Positions 1 through 7,771 of a stretch of 64,000 bases of DNA are shown one piece after another (the stretch's first letter is position 1; the number at the start of each line of letters is the position of its first letter). Source of the stretch: Streptomyces albipurpureus (lineage in GTDB: Bacteria; Actinomycetota; Actinomycetes; Streptomycetales; Streptomycetaceae); contig NZ_JAMQAW010000042.1 of the NCBI RefSeq assembly GCF_023701525.1, positions 92,207-156,206 of the forward strand. Reading direction: 5' to 3'. The position numbers and the translations under genes were made by a program. The notes under the pieces are model-generated. The model was not told where the DNA came from. It saw only the letters and a list, made by a program, of their open reading frames with translations, and did no database searches.

Positions 1-821
1 TGGGTAAGAGCCTCATGCTCCGCCTGCTTACCGAGCGGATGCGCGAGAAGCACGACCTACCCACCGTGCTCGTGCAGCACAACACGCCGGGGCTGGCAGC
101 CTTCCTCGACGAGCTGGGCGAAGTCGTCGTCGTCTTCGACGAGTTCGAAAAGATCTTCTCGAACGAGGACGACGGGTCGCAGAACCAGTTCCTGAGCCTG
201 TTCGACGGGCTGAGCACGACGAAGCGCCTCTACGTCCTGTCGGTCAACGAACTGGACCGCGTTAGCGACTACATGCTCAACCGTCCCGGCCGCTTCCACT
301 ACCACATGCGCTTCGCCTACCCCGAGCCCGACACGGTGGCCACCTACCTGCGCGACCAGGTACCCGGAGTGGCCGAGACGCAGGTGGCCGAGATCGTCGA
401 CTTCTCCCGGAAGTACGACATTAACTTCGACCACCTGCGGGCGATCGCCTTCGAGCTGCGCCTGGGCGAGTCGTTCGCTGAGGTGATCGGTGACCTGAAC
501 ATCAAGCGCAGCAAGCACACCGGCTCGCGGATCGAGGCCCACATCACCTGGAAGAACGGCGGCACCGACGTCTTCGACGGTCGTGTCGATCTGTTCGACA
601 GCGACAGCCTGCAGACCATCAACGACTGGGACACCGACACCGGACTGCACTTCCACATGCGCGACGCCGTCCCGTCTGAGGACGGCTACCTGCTCCCGGA
701 TGGTGCCTTCACGCTCACCGACCTCCGTGACGAGGACGACAGGTCGCCCGACGACAAGAAGGACCTAAGCGCCGTCGCAGTGACCCTGCGTCGTCCCCCG
801 AAGTACTCCATCGACTTCTGA
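1..821 (+). CDS. AAA+ ATPase, C-terminal part (5' end outside window)
   Basis: The frame is already open at the first base, and its first residues, GKS, are the end of a Walker A motif, so most of the N-terminus lies outside the window. Walker B follows about 40 residues later (VVVVFDEFEK), then a sensor-like VLSVNELDR and an arginine-rich NRPGRFHYH stretch that fits the Arg-finger region. This is the order of a classical AAA ATPase core. After the core, about 110 residues include a possible DNA- or protein-binding tail ending KYSIDF. A hairpin terminator follows directly. Family AAA ATPase is clear; the substrate or partner cannot be told from the sequence. It differs from the ClpB-like protein at 23195-26143, which has two ATPase domains. 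Confidence 0.85.
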   Translation, partial: GKSLMLRLLTERMREKHDLPTVLVQHNTPGLAAFLDELGEVVVVFDEFEKIFSNEDDGSQNQFLSLFDGLSTTKRLYVLSVNELDRVSDYMLNRPGRFHYHMRFAYPEPDTVATYLRDQVPGVAETQVAEIVDFSRKYDINFDHLRAIAFELRLGESFAEVIGDLNIKRSKHTGSRIEAHITWKNGGTDVFDGRVDLFDSDSLQTINDWDTDTGLHFHMRDAVPSEDGYLLPDGAFTLTDLRDEDDRSPDDKKDLSAVAVTLRRPPKYSIDF

Positions 822-835
822 GGACGCCCCCGGCC

Positions 836-873
836 GAACCACCGAGGAGCCACTTCGGGTTCCTCGGCGGTTC
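836..873 (+). terminator. Hairpin terminator after the AAA ATPase gene
   Basis: Arms 836-851 and 858-873 pair over 16 bp with two G-U type exchanges and a 6-base loop (acttcg). It lies 15 bases after the stop codon. There is no long T tract, as is common in actinobacteria. Confidence 0.7.
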
Positions 874-890
874 GCTGTCCGGCTCACGCG

Positions 891-904
891 TTTCTGTACA
901 GAAA
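891..904. promoter_or_regulatory. Perfect 14-bp palindrome TTTCTGTACAGAAA, operator candidate
   Basis: The site is a perfect dyad lying 13 bases before the ATG at 918, overlapping the expected ribosome-binding region (gaaagcagcc). A palindrome this AT-rich stands out in 70% GC DNA. Its position suggests an operator or a hairpin controlling translation of the next gene. The binding protein is unknown. Confidence 0.4.
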
Positions 905-917
905 GCAGCCTTCGACC

Positions 918-1499
918 ATGCCCAAGTACCGCATCGTCTCCGAACTCAGCCCCGGAGCAGAGCACCGTGAGCCCCGAGGTGCCGATTTCAGCCGGGACGG
1001 AGATCGTCTCGTCACTGCTATCAAAGCCACGAACTTGGTCGCGGCCGTAGCAAAAGCCTCTGAAGTTCTTGTCGGCGAACATCGTGGTCGCCGCATCGTC
1101 TCAGTTGAGGAGATCCACCCCGGCTTCGCCTACTCCGACGAGGAGATCTCCCGTGCCCTGAAGCGGGCCACTCGCGCTGGTATCCCGCTGATCGACCCCG
1201 GAGATTTCGAGGACGACACCACGCCGTTCTGCGAATCGGAAGAGTTCAACCCCACCGTCCAACTGGTCGCTATAGCACTCCGTGAATCCGGACTCGTTCT
1301 CGGGCTGGACACCTCCGTCCTCGCCAACGAGGACGACGAGCCCTACGTCATGGTCGAAGTCCACGATGAAGCCCGCAGTGTCTACTTCTCACGGGGCACG
1401 GACGTCCGGCGACTCACCGATGACCTTGAAGCCGCCGGCTGGGCCGGCGTCTTGGCCGTAGCTCGTGCGCTGATCTCGTTCAGCAACAAGCTGCACTGA
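918..1499 (+). CDS. Hypothetical protein, 193 aa
   Basis: ATG start 13 bases after a 14-bp palindrome. Residues 1-60 look like a small alpha/beta domain (AVAKASEVLVGEHRGRRIVS), the middle is acidic, and the C-terminus is amphipathic (GWAGVLAVARALISFSNKLH). No family was recognised. The stop is followed 5 bases later by the ATG of the HNH gene, so the two are probably co-transcribed. Codon use is normal for the region, which supports a real gene. Confidence 0.7.
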   Translation: MPKYRIVSELSPGAEHREPRGADFSRDGDRLVTAIKATNLVAAVAKASEVLVGEHRGRRIVSVEEIHPGFAYSDEEISRALKRATRAGIPLIDPGDFEDDTTPFCESEEFNPTVQLVAIALRESGLVLGLDTSVLANEDDEPYVMVEVHDEARSVYFSRGTDVRRLTDDLEAAGWAGVLAVARALISFSNKLH

Positions 1500-1504
1500 G
1501 CTCC

Positions 1505-1867
1505 ATGCAGCCAGATCCGACGGTGCTGCTCGCCTGCCTGGCCGTCGCTGCGCTCGGCATCCTGTGCCTCGCCATAGGCGTTGGCCATAGGCGGCGCTGG
1601 CGGGACCCCACCAGGTTCTTCAGCTGGGGCCAGAAGCAGCAGCTCATCCGCCAGGCCAACGGCCGGTGCGAGCACACGCCGCCCTTGTGGTTCCGGTGCC
1701 CGGCAGAGGGGACGGAGGCCGATCACATACACCCCTGGAGCCGTGGAGGGCCGACTGAACTGTGGAACGGCCAGCTGCTCTGCCGCTCGCACAACCGGCG
1801 GAAGTCCAACCGCGTGCCGAGTCCCTTCTACCGCTGGCGTCTCGCGCGCCGGCGCAAAAAATACTGA
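1505..1867 (+). CDS. HNH-type endonuclease with N-terminal membrane segment
   Basis: The 120-residue protein starts with a hydrophobic helix (about residues 7-27, VLLACLAVAALGILCLAIGV) followed by RRRWR, a positive-inside anchor. Residues 55-105 carry an HNH/McrA-like core: Cys at GRCEH and RCPAEG, then EADHIHPWSRGG with the catalytic-type DHI, then N..LLCRSHN..K. The C-terminus is very basic (RWRLARRRKKY), fitting nucleic-acid binding. The family is nuclease; placing it on the membrane is inferred from the N-terminal helix. It could act on incoming DNA, but nothing in the sequence proves that. Confidence 0.75.
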   Translation: MQPDPTVLLACLAVAALGILCLAIGVGHRRRWRDPTRFFSWGQKQQLIRQANGRCEHTPPLWFRCPAEGTEADHIHPWSRGGPTELWNGQLLCRSHNRRKSNRVPSPFYRWRLARRRKKY

Positions 1868-2041
1868 CCACCCCGGGTGGCGGCGGGTTCGCTTCCGCGA
1901 CAACTGCGAGCTGTCCACCCGCGAGGCGCCGCTTTTCGACCAGGAGACACGCCACTGCTGGTGTGGCGTGTCATGGCCCCACGACTGGCCAGGCGAGGAC
2001 GGCGGCCCACCCCCACCCACGTGACGCGTAAGGAGAAGACG

Positions 2042-2689
2042 ATGACCACACAGCTGCCGGTGCCTACACGGTGCGCGGGCCGCCCAACCCTGGGCGGCCT
2101 GGTCGTCCCGTGGATCACGCTGCACGCCGGCGGTCGGTACCTGTTCGGGGCGCTCGACAAAGACCGGCGCGACCGGGCACTGGCCGAACGGCGCTGCCAG
2201 GTCTGCGGGCAGAGCTTCGATGAGCGGATCTGTCTCGCGGTGCGGCCTGCCGATATACGAGTCGGGTACACCGCTGAGCCCGGCATGCACCCGGAATGCC
2301 TCGCGTACAGCGTGCGTGCCTGTCCGATGTTATCGGGGGAGGCTACCCGCTACCGTGCCACGCCCGCGTCGTCGGGTCTGCCCGGGGTCGCCGAAGCGGG
2401 CCACGGATCGCGCGCCGGGTGTCCCGCCGACGCATTCGATGCATGGTGGATCACGCCCAGCTCGTACCGTGTGAAGACCGACCCGGAGCACCCCGGCCAA
2501 CTGCTGGGCGCCGATGTGGACATGCCCGTGCTGCGCAAGCGGCCCATCCGCCCGGCAGCGGGCCCGGACCTGGACAGCATGCTCGCCCTCGCCCGCCAGG
2601 CTCTCGGACTCGAAGACTCCACGGCCAACTGCCCGCGTCAGCCCGACGGCGCACCCCAGCTGCGCAACACCGCGAAGGAAGACGACTGA
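2042..2689 (+). CDS. Zinc-finger-like plasmid protein, 215 aa
   Basis: The start at 2042 is chosen over the open frame extending upstream to 1877 because AAGGAGA lies about 6 bases before this ATG. Residues 45-90 have CQVCGQ, then MHPECLAYSVRACPML, a CxxC...HxxC arrangement that probably binds zinc. Proteins with this CxxC and MHPEC-xAYxxRACPM signature recur in Streptomyces mobile elements, sometimes under misleading names; their role is not established. The stop overlaps the start of the next small frame (TGATG). Confidence 0.75.
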   Translation: MTTQLPVPTRCAGRPTLGGLVVPWITLHAGGRYLFGALDKDRRDRALAERRCQVCGQSFDERICLAVRPADIRVGYTAEPGMHPECLAYSVRACPMLSGEATRYRATPASSGLPGVAEAGHGSRAGCPADAFDAWWITPSSYRVKTDPEHPGQLLGADVDMPVLRKRPIRPAAGPDLDSMLALARQALGLEDSTANCPRQPDGAPQLRNTAKEDD

Positions 2690-2775
2690 TGGCCATCCCC
2701 CGTCAGTTCGCGAATCCTGAAGCACTGATCTGCCGGAACTCACGAGTCATGGCACGTAACAGCCAGCCAGCCTAG
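2689..2775 (+). CDS. Putative 28-aa peptide
   Basis: A short frame (MAIPRQFANPEALI...) begins within the stop of the preceding gene (TGATG overlap), the coupling used throughout this gene run. It has one Cys and no recognisable domain. It may be a genuine coupled peptide or chance; conservation of the peptide in related elements would decide. Confidence 0.35.
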   Translation: MAIPRQFANPEALICRNSRVMARNSQPA

Positions 2776-2820
2776 GACCTCGAGTTCACAAATCCCAGGA
2801 TGCACCCCCTGGAGCACGGC

Positions 2821-3000
2821 ATGAGCTCCCGCGTCTGCCGCAAGGGCCGTGAGCGACCGACCTCGTTCGACTGCAAGTTGGGCACCGACCACTCAGGTGC
2901 GTGTAGCCCCTTCATCCACCGGCCCAGCCCGCCCAAGAACCCTGCCGACCACGCCGCTCTCCTCGCGATGAGCAAGGGCGATCGTCAGCGCCAGAGCTGA
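2821..3000 (+). CDS. Small Cys/His protein, 59 aa
   Basis: The start at 2821 is preferred over 2800 because GGAG sits 6 bases before it. The sequence has VCRKG, then FDCKLGTDHSGACSPF, a C..C.L..DHSGxC pattern that recurs in short actinobacterial proteins and could bind one zinc ion. The tail is polar and basic. Function unknown. Confidence 0.55.
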   Translation: MSSRVCRKGRERPTSFDCKLGTDHSGACSPFIHRPSPPKNPADHAALLAMSKGDRQRQS

Positions 3001-3025
3001 GCCACACCCCCTCAAGGAGAGCCCT

Positions 3026-3961
3026 GTGATTGCTGCACGCTTCAATCCGCTGGACATCGAGTGCCTCGTGAAGACCGCTGTGGAGCTGTGGGAGGACATC
3101 GACCCCAGCGATCTTTCCGAGCACCAGCAGGACACCCTCAACCGCGCACGCGAACTGTGGCTGGCCGAACATGCTGAACAGGAACCTCCCCACCCCGAAG
3201 TCGTGACCTTCATCAGCCCGCGCCCGGCAGGCCAGGCATGGGTGCTGCGCCGCTGGGACCGCCACGAGAACGAGATGACGCTCCATGTGGACGAGGACTC
3301 CGCGCTAGCCGATCTCGCCCGGTACGTACGCGGAGTCTGGGACAATCTCGTAGGCAAGGAAGGCATCCCCGACCAGCCACCTACGGACGACTGCGCGGCT
3401 GTGCAGCTCTACTACGGCGCCGAGCGCAATAGCCGCCCGGACGAGGGATACAACCTCTACGCCGAGGACATCGCCAGGCGCGGCCGGACCCGCATTGTGC
3501 CGCTCGACTACCGCTTCCCCGATGAGGATGCGTGCGAGCAGGCGAACCGGGGCGCCACCTTCCACCCGCAGACCGACGACAACGACCTCCCGTGCGGCGA
3601 GGTCGACGGCGTCCTGGTGTTTGCCTACCTCGACCACGATGCCGGCGCCGTCCGGGTCTCCGTGCACCTCGACTCCGCGGAAGACCGGCTCGTCCGTCCC
3701 GACGGCACCGTGCCGCTGCGCGTGGAGGTCGAAGACGTCGTGGTGCTGGACGACAGTGCAGAGGGCACTCCCAAGCGGAACCTGCTGACCAAGCTGCTCT
3801 ATGCCGCCGATGACCTCCAGGAGCAGGCAATCCGAGAGGCGGCGTTGGCTGCCGGCGTTCTCTGGCGCTGCCCGACCTGTCAGTGGGACAACCCCGGCGA
3901 GGCCACCTGCTGTGAAGGTCCTGGCCTCTGCCGCGTCCCGAAGCCGAAGAGGACCAGCTGA
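3026..3961 (+). CDS. Hypothetical protein with C-terminal zinc ribbon, 311 aa
   Basis: GTG start with AAGGAG 6 bases upstream. Most of the chain is acidic and not assigned to a family; a stretch around residues 55-110 (EVVTFISPRPAGQAWVLRRW) looks like a globular beta domain. The last 30 residues are WRCPTCQWDNPGEATCCEGPGLC, a C-x2-C...N...C arrangement like RanBP2-type or other short zinc ribbons, which usually bind RNA or protein. It belongs to the same plus-strand series of element-type genes. Confidence 0.7.
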   Translation: MIAARFNPLDIECLVKTAVELWEDIDPSDLSEHQQDTLNRARELWLAEHAEQEPPHPEVVTFISPRPAGQAWVLRRWDRHENEMTLHVDEDSALADLARYVRGVWDNLVGKEGIPDQPPTDDCAAVQLYYGAERNSRPDEGYNLYAEDIARRGRTRIVPLDYRFPDEDACEQANRGATFHPQTDDNDLPCGEVDGVLVFAYLDHDAGAVRVSVHLDSAEDRLVRPDGTVPLRVEVEDVVVLDDSAEGTPKRNLLTKLLYAADDLQEQAIREAALAAGVLWRCPTCQWDNPGEATCCEGPGLCRVPKPKRTS

Positions 3962-4023
3962 CGACGCGGCCCTGGGCCGGCTTCCGGTTGACCCAAGGCA
4001 CGAACTTGAAGGAGCAGATCATC

Positions 4024-4788
4024 ATGAGCGCGAGCATGCTCATCGCCACCATCTCCTACCCGGCCGGACGTACCGAGCCACCGAATTTCGACCGCGGACG
4101 CCGGTTGCTTGAACAGATCGAGGATCCCGCACTCTTCAACTTCGACGACCCTCAGATTGAGCTGGTGGAGTTGCTGACAGGCCTTGACGGTGAGGCCGAC
4201 CTCGTAGGCGAGGACGGTGCGGTACCCATTGAGTACGCCCGGCGCGCCGGTCTCGCCATCATCGGCAACCTCGAAAAGGCCCTCGACTCCCCAGAGACGA
4301 CCTTCCTCACTGCCGTCTACTACAGGATCTACATCTCAGGCGGACTCTCCACAGGCGGCAGCCCCACGGATGCGACCAGCGCGATCTGGAATGCCTACAA
4401 GTTGCCCGCGAGCGTGCTGATGGCCATGGGCTTCACCCCGGACCAAGAGTTGCCGCTCTCGCGTGCGAACGGCAGCGGGAGCCACACGCCCCTCACCGAC
4501 ACCGACGTAGTCGACGCGATCGCGCTCGGCCTCGGCACCTCGCCGGACTGGCCTGGTGAACACACCCTCGCATGGATCGCCGACACCATCGGCAAGGTGC
4601 GGAGCCACCCCGGAGGCCGCGATCCCCGCAAGTGCCAGGACGAGTTCACCGAGAAGCACGCCGTTGATCCGCTCGACGACAGCTTCCTGGCCATGTACGT
4701 CAGCGAAGCGACCGCCGAGCTCGACGGGGATCCCCACCTCTCGGCCGGCCAAGGCGATGTCCCGGTGACGGGGGAGGCACCGTCGTGA
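4024..4788 (+). CDS. Hypothetical protein, 254 aa
   Basis: The ATG at 4024 has AAGGAG 9 bases upstream (4009-4014); an in-frame TTG at 3988 is less likely. The protein is mostly acidic and probably cytosolic. No motif was recognised. Its stop overlaps the GTG of the following membrane protein by four bases (GTGA), so the two are translationally coupled. Confidence 0.7.
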   Translation: MSASMLIATISYPAGRTEPPNFDRGRRLLEQIEDPALFNFDDPQIELVELLTGLDGEADLVGEDGAVPIEYARRAGLAIIGNLEKALDSPETTFLTAVYYRIYISGGLSTGGSPTDATSAIWNAYKLPASVLMAMGFTPDQELPLSRANGSGSHTPLTDTDVVDAIALGLGTSPDWPGEHTLAWIADTIGKVRSHPGGRDPRKCQDEFTEKHAVDPLDDSFLAMYVSEATAELDGDPHLSAGQGDVPVTGEAPS

Positions 4789-5072
4789 CGCGCTTCCCGC
4801 TCCTCCGGCTGCTCGCCCAAGCCGTCCTGAGCGGCATGGCTGGAGCCCTGGCCGTGACCGGCATCTGGCTCGTGGCCGCGGGCGAGACGCCGTCGCCGAT
4901 GACGGGCCTGGTGTGCGCACAGATCATGACCACCGCGTGGTCGCTCGTCCAGGTCGTCCGCTTCCGGCGCAAGTGGCAAGCAGTCCTCGACTCCTACAAC
5001 AAGCCTGCCCTGGGAGAAGGGATCGACATCCCGCACCGGCCGCCAGCCGACAACGAGGAGGGCAACCGGTGA
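4785..5072 (+). CDS. Small membrane protein, 95 aa
   Basis: Two hydrophobic helices are visible, about residues 8-33 (LLAQAVLSGMAGALAVTGIWLVA) and 38-57, followed by a basic patch RFRRKW and a polar C-terminal tail of about 30 residues. GTG start overlapping the previous stop and the next GTG start. Function unknown; the coupling places it in one operon with its neighbours. Confidence 0.7.
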   Translation: MTRFPLLRLLAQAVLSGMAGALAVTGIWLVAAGETPSPMTGLVCAQIMTTAWSLVQVVRFRRKWQAVLDSYNKPALGEGIDIPHRPPADNEEGNR

Positions 5073-5371
5073 ACGCCGAGCAGTGGAACGCCCTGCACCC
5101 GATCGGTACGCCGGTGGTCGCGTACCCGGGTGTCCGCCCGGAGCACCCGCTCGCGGTCGCGGTCCGGAAGCGGCAGGCGGACGGTCGTCTCGTGGAAGAG
5201 GCCGACACGGACCTGTGCCGCGCCCTGACGACCGTCACGCGTACTCCGGCCTGGACGCTCGGCCACGGCGCCCCCGTAGTGTCCGTCGAGGGCTATACGG
5301 GCGGCATCCACCTCACCCACATTGACGTGATCGTGGAAGCCCCGTCCGAGGTAGCGGTGGCTCGTGGCTGA
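5069..5371 (+). CDS. Hypothetical protein, 100 aa
   Basis: The GTG at 5069 overlaps the stop of the membrane-protein gene. The sequence begins MNAEQWNALHPIGTPVVAYPG and ends in a beta-rich segment (PVVSVEGYTGGIHLTHIDVIVE), resembling short plasmid and phage proteins of unknown function. It overlaps the next gene by 8 bases. Confidence 0.65.
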   Translation: MNAEQWNALHPIGTPVVAYPGVRPEHPLAVAVRKRQADGRLVEEADTDLCRALTTVTRTPAWTLGHGAPVVSVEGYTGGIHLTHIDVIVEAPSEVAVARG

Positions 5372-5594
5372 CTACACGTTCGAGACGGTCACCCACAGTG
5401 TGTACCGCTGGATCATCCCCGCCCCCGAACCTTGGGGCGCCGCAGCGGAAGAGATCAGCAAAGCGTGGGCCGTGGCCGTCGACGCTTACCGGGAGAGGTA
5501 CGAGCTCGCCAGTACAGAGCCGATCCCCGGAGATGCCCTCCGCTTCCACGTCCGCGACGACGCCATCGTCATCAAATTCAGCACCGAGGAGTGA
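5364..5594 (+). CDS. Hypothetical protein, 76 aa
   Basis: GTG start inside the end of the preceding gene. A small acidic protein with alternating beta and helix pattern (WAVAVDAYRERYELAS; DDAIVIKFSTEE). No family was recognised. It belongs to the coupled gene string. Confidence 0.6.
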   Translation: MADYTFETVTHSVYRWIIPAPEPWGAAAEEISKAWAVAVDAYRERYELASTEPIPGDALRFHVRDDAIVIKFSTEE

Positions 5595-5596
5595 GC

Positions 5597-5782
5597 ATGA
5601 CCGAGCGAATCGACATCAAGCCCGCACGACCGCACGCCCCCCTGCGGCAGCTGCGCGACTCGTCGTTCTGGGGCGCCGGCATGGGTGGCATCTTCACCTG
5701 CTATCGCATCGTGCTGACCCTGAGGTTCTACCGAGGGCGCCAGGCCCTGCAGATCGAGGCGTCTGCGGTGATGCCGGCATGA
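5597..5782 (+). CDS. Hypothetical protein, 61 aa
   Basis: ATG two bases after the previous stop, with GAGGAG-like bases in the preceding gene end. A short basic N-terminus is followed by a partly hydrophobic segment (FWGAGMGGIFTCYRIVLTLRFYRG). It overlaps the next ATG by four bases. Function unknown. Confidence 0.55.
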   Translation: MTERIDIKPARPHAPLRQLRDSSFWGAGMGGIFTCYRIVLTLRFYRGRQALQIEASAVMPA

Positions 5783-6489
5783 GCCGCCGTCCGGCCCAGG
5801 AACCAGCGATCGACGCGGAGCACGGCGGTGAGATCCACCCCGCCTTTGGAGTCGCGGTTGTCACGCGACGAAGCGGAGGAGGGCGTTCGCTGTTCCAGTC
5901 CGACCTGCTCCACAACGAGACTGTCTCGCTCTCCGTGCGCGGGGCCGTACGCAAGCGTGACCTCAACCACGACTGGGTCTATCCGGGCCGGAGGCTCGTG
6001 GAGATCGAGATGAGTCTCGCGCAGTGGGGCTCGCTGGTGTCCTCCGTGGGTCTCGGCAGTGGCGTGCCGGTCACCATCCGGAGTACTGAGCGCGACGCCT
6101 TCGTGCCCGAGATCCCACATCAGCCCCGCACCGCCGAGAACCTGCGGGAGGTACGGGAGGTCACCGACCGGATGTACGCCCGCGTCAAGGAAGCCACGGC
6201 GGCGCTGCACGAGGCGATCCACGCGAAGAAGGGCGCGAGGGCCACCAAGGAAGCGCTCGGCGCGCTCGAGAACGCCGTCGCCCATGTGGGCAGCAACGCC
6301 CAGTTCACCGTCGACTCGCTGGTGGAAGCCGGCGAGCAGGTCGTCGCCCAGACCCGCGCCGACATCGAGGCCCACATCCTGGAGGTCGTCAGGCTGACGG
6401 GCGCCGAGCCCTCCATCGAAGCCCCGCCATTCGATGCCCCGGCGCTGCCGGGGCCCTTTGCCAGCGGAGGTGAGCCCACCGATGCCTGA
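5779..6489 (+). CDS. Hypothetical protein with helical C-terminal half, 236 aa
   Basis: The ATG overlaps the previous stop (ATGA). The N-terminal half is beta-rich (RRLVEIEMSLAQWGSLVSSVG); the C-terminal half (residues 115-210) is a long Ala/Glu/Lys helix run (REVTDRMYARVKEATAALHE) that should form a coiled coil. Proteins with this build occur in actinobacterial mobile elements without assigned function. Confidence 0.65.
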   Translation: MSRRPAQEPAIDAEHGGEIHPAFGVAVVTRRSGGGRSLFQSDLLHNETVSLSVRGAVRKRDLNHDWVYPGRRLVEIEMSLAQWGSLVSSVGLGSGVPVTIRSTERDAFVPEIPHQPRTAENLREVREVTDRMYARVKEATAALHEAIHAKKGARATKEALGALENAVAHVGSNAQFTVDSLVEAGEQVVAQTRADIEAHILEVVRLTGAEPSIEAPPFDAPALPGPFASGGEPTDA

Positions 6490-6679
6490 AAACGGCGCGC
6501 CCGACGAGCTGTTCGATGCAGACGGTCACACCCTGGCCGGCCGCTCCGACTGGATCGTCCGGGGCAGCGGACTCATTCGTGCCCCCGTGGTCGGCGACGT
6601 CGTCCCCGAGCACTTCGCTCGGCCTCCCTCCGGAGGCCGAGCGAAGTACCAGCCTCGACACGGAGCGGAACACCGGTGA
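6482..6679 (+). CDS. Hypothetical protein, 65 aa, with a hairpin in its coding DNA
   Basis: ATG overlaps the previous gene by 8 bases. The first 42 residues are acidic with a short beta pattern. The C-terminal part (EHFARPPSGGRAKYQ) is dictated by a perfect 16-bp inverted repeat at 6612-6647, so the protein may have been extended by an inserted repeat. Confidence 0.5.
   Translation: MPENGAPDELFDADGHTLAGRSDWIVRGSGLIRAPVVGDVVPEHFARPPSGGRAKYQPRHGAEHR
6612..6647. repeat. Perfect 16-bp inverted repeat inside a gene
   Basis: Arms 6612-6627 and 6632-6647 are exactly complementary, with a 4-base loop. The unit includes gctcggcctcc and its complement. It ends 32 bases before the next gene start at 6679 and could act as an intra-operonic attenuator or be a dispersed palindromic element. 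No second copy was seen in this window. Confidence 0.6.
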
Positions 6680-7167
6680 TGAACGTACTCGCGGCCAAGG
6701 GGACGCCGCGCCGGCCCCGGGCCGTCATCGTCGACATCGACGGGACGGTCGCCAAGCATGTGCTGTCCGACGGCACGCTGCTGCGGGGCCATCACGACTA
6801 CAGCCTGGTCGTACAGGATCTGCCCAACCCGCCGATCATCGAGACGGTGAACGCGCTGCGCGACGCTGGTCACCAGATCATCTTCTGCTCCGGCCGACCC
6901 GAGCGTGACGACCGGGGGTACAGCGTCCGCACTGCGACCCGGCGCTGGCTGGGCCTGCACCTGGGGGAGTGGGCTGACGATGCCCCGCTGCTGATGCGTG
7001 GCCCGGGGGACAGGCGCCTTGACCACGCGGTCAAGCACGAGCTGTTCAACGCCCACATTCGTGACGCCTACGACGTCCTCCTGGCCCTGGACGACCGTGA
7101 CCGAGTGGTGGCCCTGTGGCGCTCACTCGGCATCGTCTGCCTACAGGTCGACGAAGGGAACTTCTGA
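6679..7167 (+). CDS. HAD-family phosphatase, polynucleotide-kinase 3'-phosphatase-like
   Basis: Residues 16-24 are VIVDIDGTV, the HAD DxDGT motif with the two catalytic Asp at 19 and 21. Motif II is IIFCSGRP (about residue 73) and motif IV lies in LLALDDRDRVVALWRSLGI. The HDY, SGRPE and RxATRRWL pattern matches the C-terminal phosphatase domain of phage T4 polynucleotide kinase-type proteins, here without the kinase half. It would remove 3' or other phosphates from nucleic-acid ends or small substrates. Start is ATG 6679 (TGATG overlap); a GTG at 6676 is possible. Confidence 0.8.
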   Translation: MNVLAAKGTPRRPRAVIVDIDGTVAKHVLSDGTLLRGHHDYSLVVQDLPNPPIIETVNALRDAGHQIIFCSGRPERDDRGYSVRTATRRWLGLHLGEWADDAPLLMRGPGDRRLDHAVKHELFNAHIRDAYDVLLALDDRDRVVALWRSLGIVCLQVDEGNF

Positions 7168-7190
7168 AGTCCCGACTGCCCATCCAAAAG

Positions 7191-7217
7191 GACCCGTGCT
7201 CCGGCTTAGCACGGGTC
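7191..7217 (+). terminator. Hairpin terminator after the HAD gene
   Basis: Arms gacccgtgct and agcacgggtc (10 bp, 7-base loop) begin 24 bases after the stop. No T run follows. It separates the long plus-strand operon from the toxin-antitoxin pair. Confidence 0.65.
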
Positions 7218-7363
7218 GAAGTTGCAGCACGGTCTCCTCTTTCTCCTGCCTGGTCCGCCTATCGGAGGCGGAGCGAGCCGCCAATTGCCACCCATCGCGA
7301 CTCGATGAGAAACGTCGCATTCGAGTCGACAACAAGCTATTCCCGGATGAGTAGACTGAAGGA

Positions 7364-7771
7364 ATGACTCACAACAGCAATGCTCACGACAACGGCACCC
7401 CCGACGCCGATCTCCCGAAGTTCTCCGTCAATGTCGTCCCGGCCAGCAAGCTCGGGCGCGAGGACCTCGCCACGATTCTGAACACCTTTCGTCGCGGCCA
7501 GATCACGCCGCTGATCTTCGGGGACAACAACAGGCCCGAGGCCGTGATCATCCCCTTCGCCGCGTTCGTGCGCCTCATGAAGTACGACCACACGGCCCAC
7601 GTCCGCGATGAGGGTGCCTTCCAGGCCGAGCTCTCCCGCCGCATTCAGGAGTCCGATACCAGTGGCGAGGCGGGCATGAGCGTCGAAGAGCTCGCCGAGA
7701 GCCTTGGCCCGCTCGGTCAGCAGTGGGCGGATGAGCATCGTGCTGCCCAGCGGGAGAATCGTGATGAGTGA
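7364..7771 (+). CDS. Probable Phd/YefM-like antitoxin
   Basis: The ATG has AAGGA 4-8 bases upstream and its own intergenic promoter region. Residues 35-70 (LATILNTFRRGQITPLIFGDNNRPEAVIIPFAAFVRLMK) match the Phd/YefM antitoxin fold: a short helix, a G-rich turn, then P-x-A-V-I-x-F-x-x-F. The tail from residue 95 is helical and acidic (SVEELAESLGPLGQQWADEH), the usual toxin-neutralising part. It overlaps the following gene by 8 bases, the standard layout of a type II module. Confidence 0.7.
   Translation: MTHNSNAHDNGTPDADLPKFSVNVVPASKLGREDLATILNTFRRGQITPLIFGDNNRPEAVIIPFAAFVRLMKYDHTAHVRDEGAFQAELSRRIQESDTSGEAGMSVEELAESLGPLGQQWADEHRAAQRENRDE

Noticed and set aside
1877..2041. Upstream extension of the 215-aa gene
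   Set aside because: No ribosome site at 1877, whereas AAGGAGA precedes ATG 2042.
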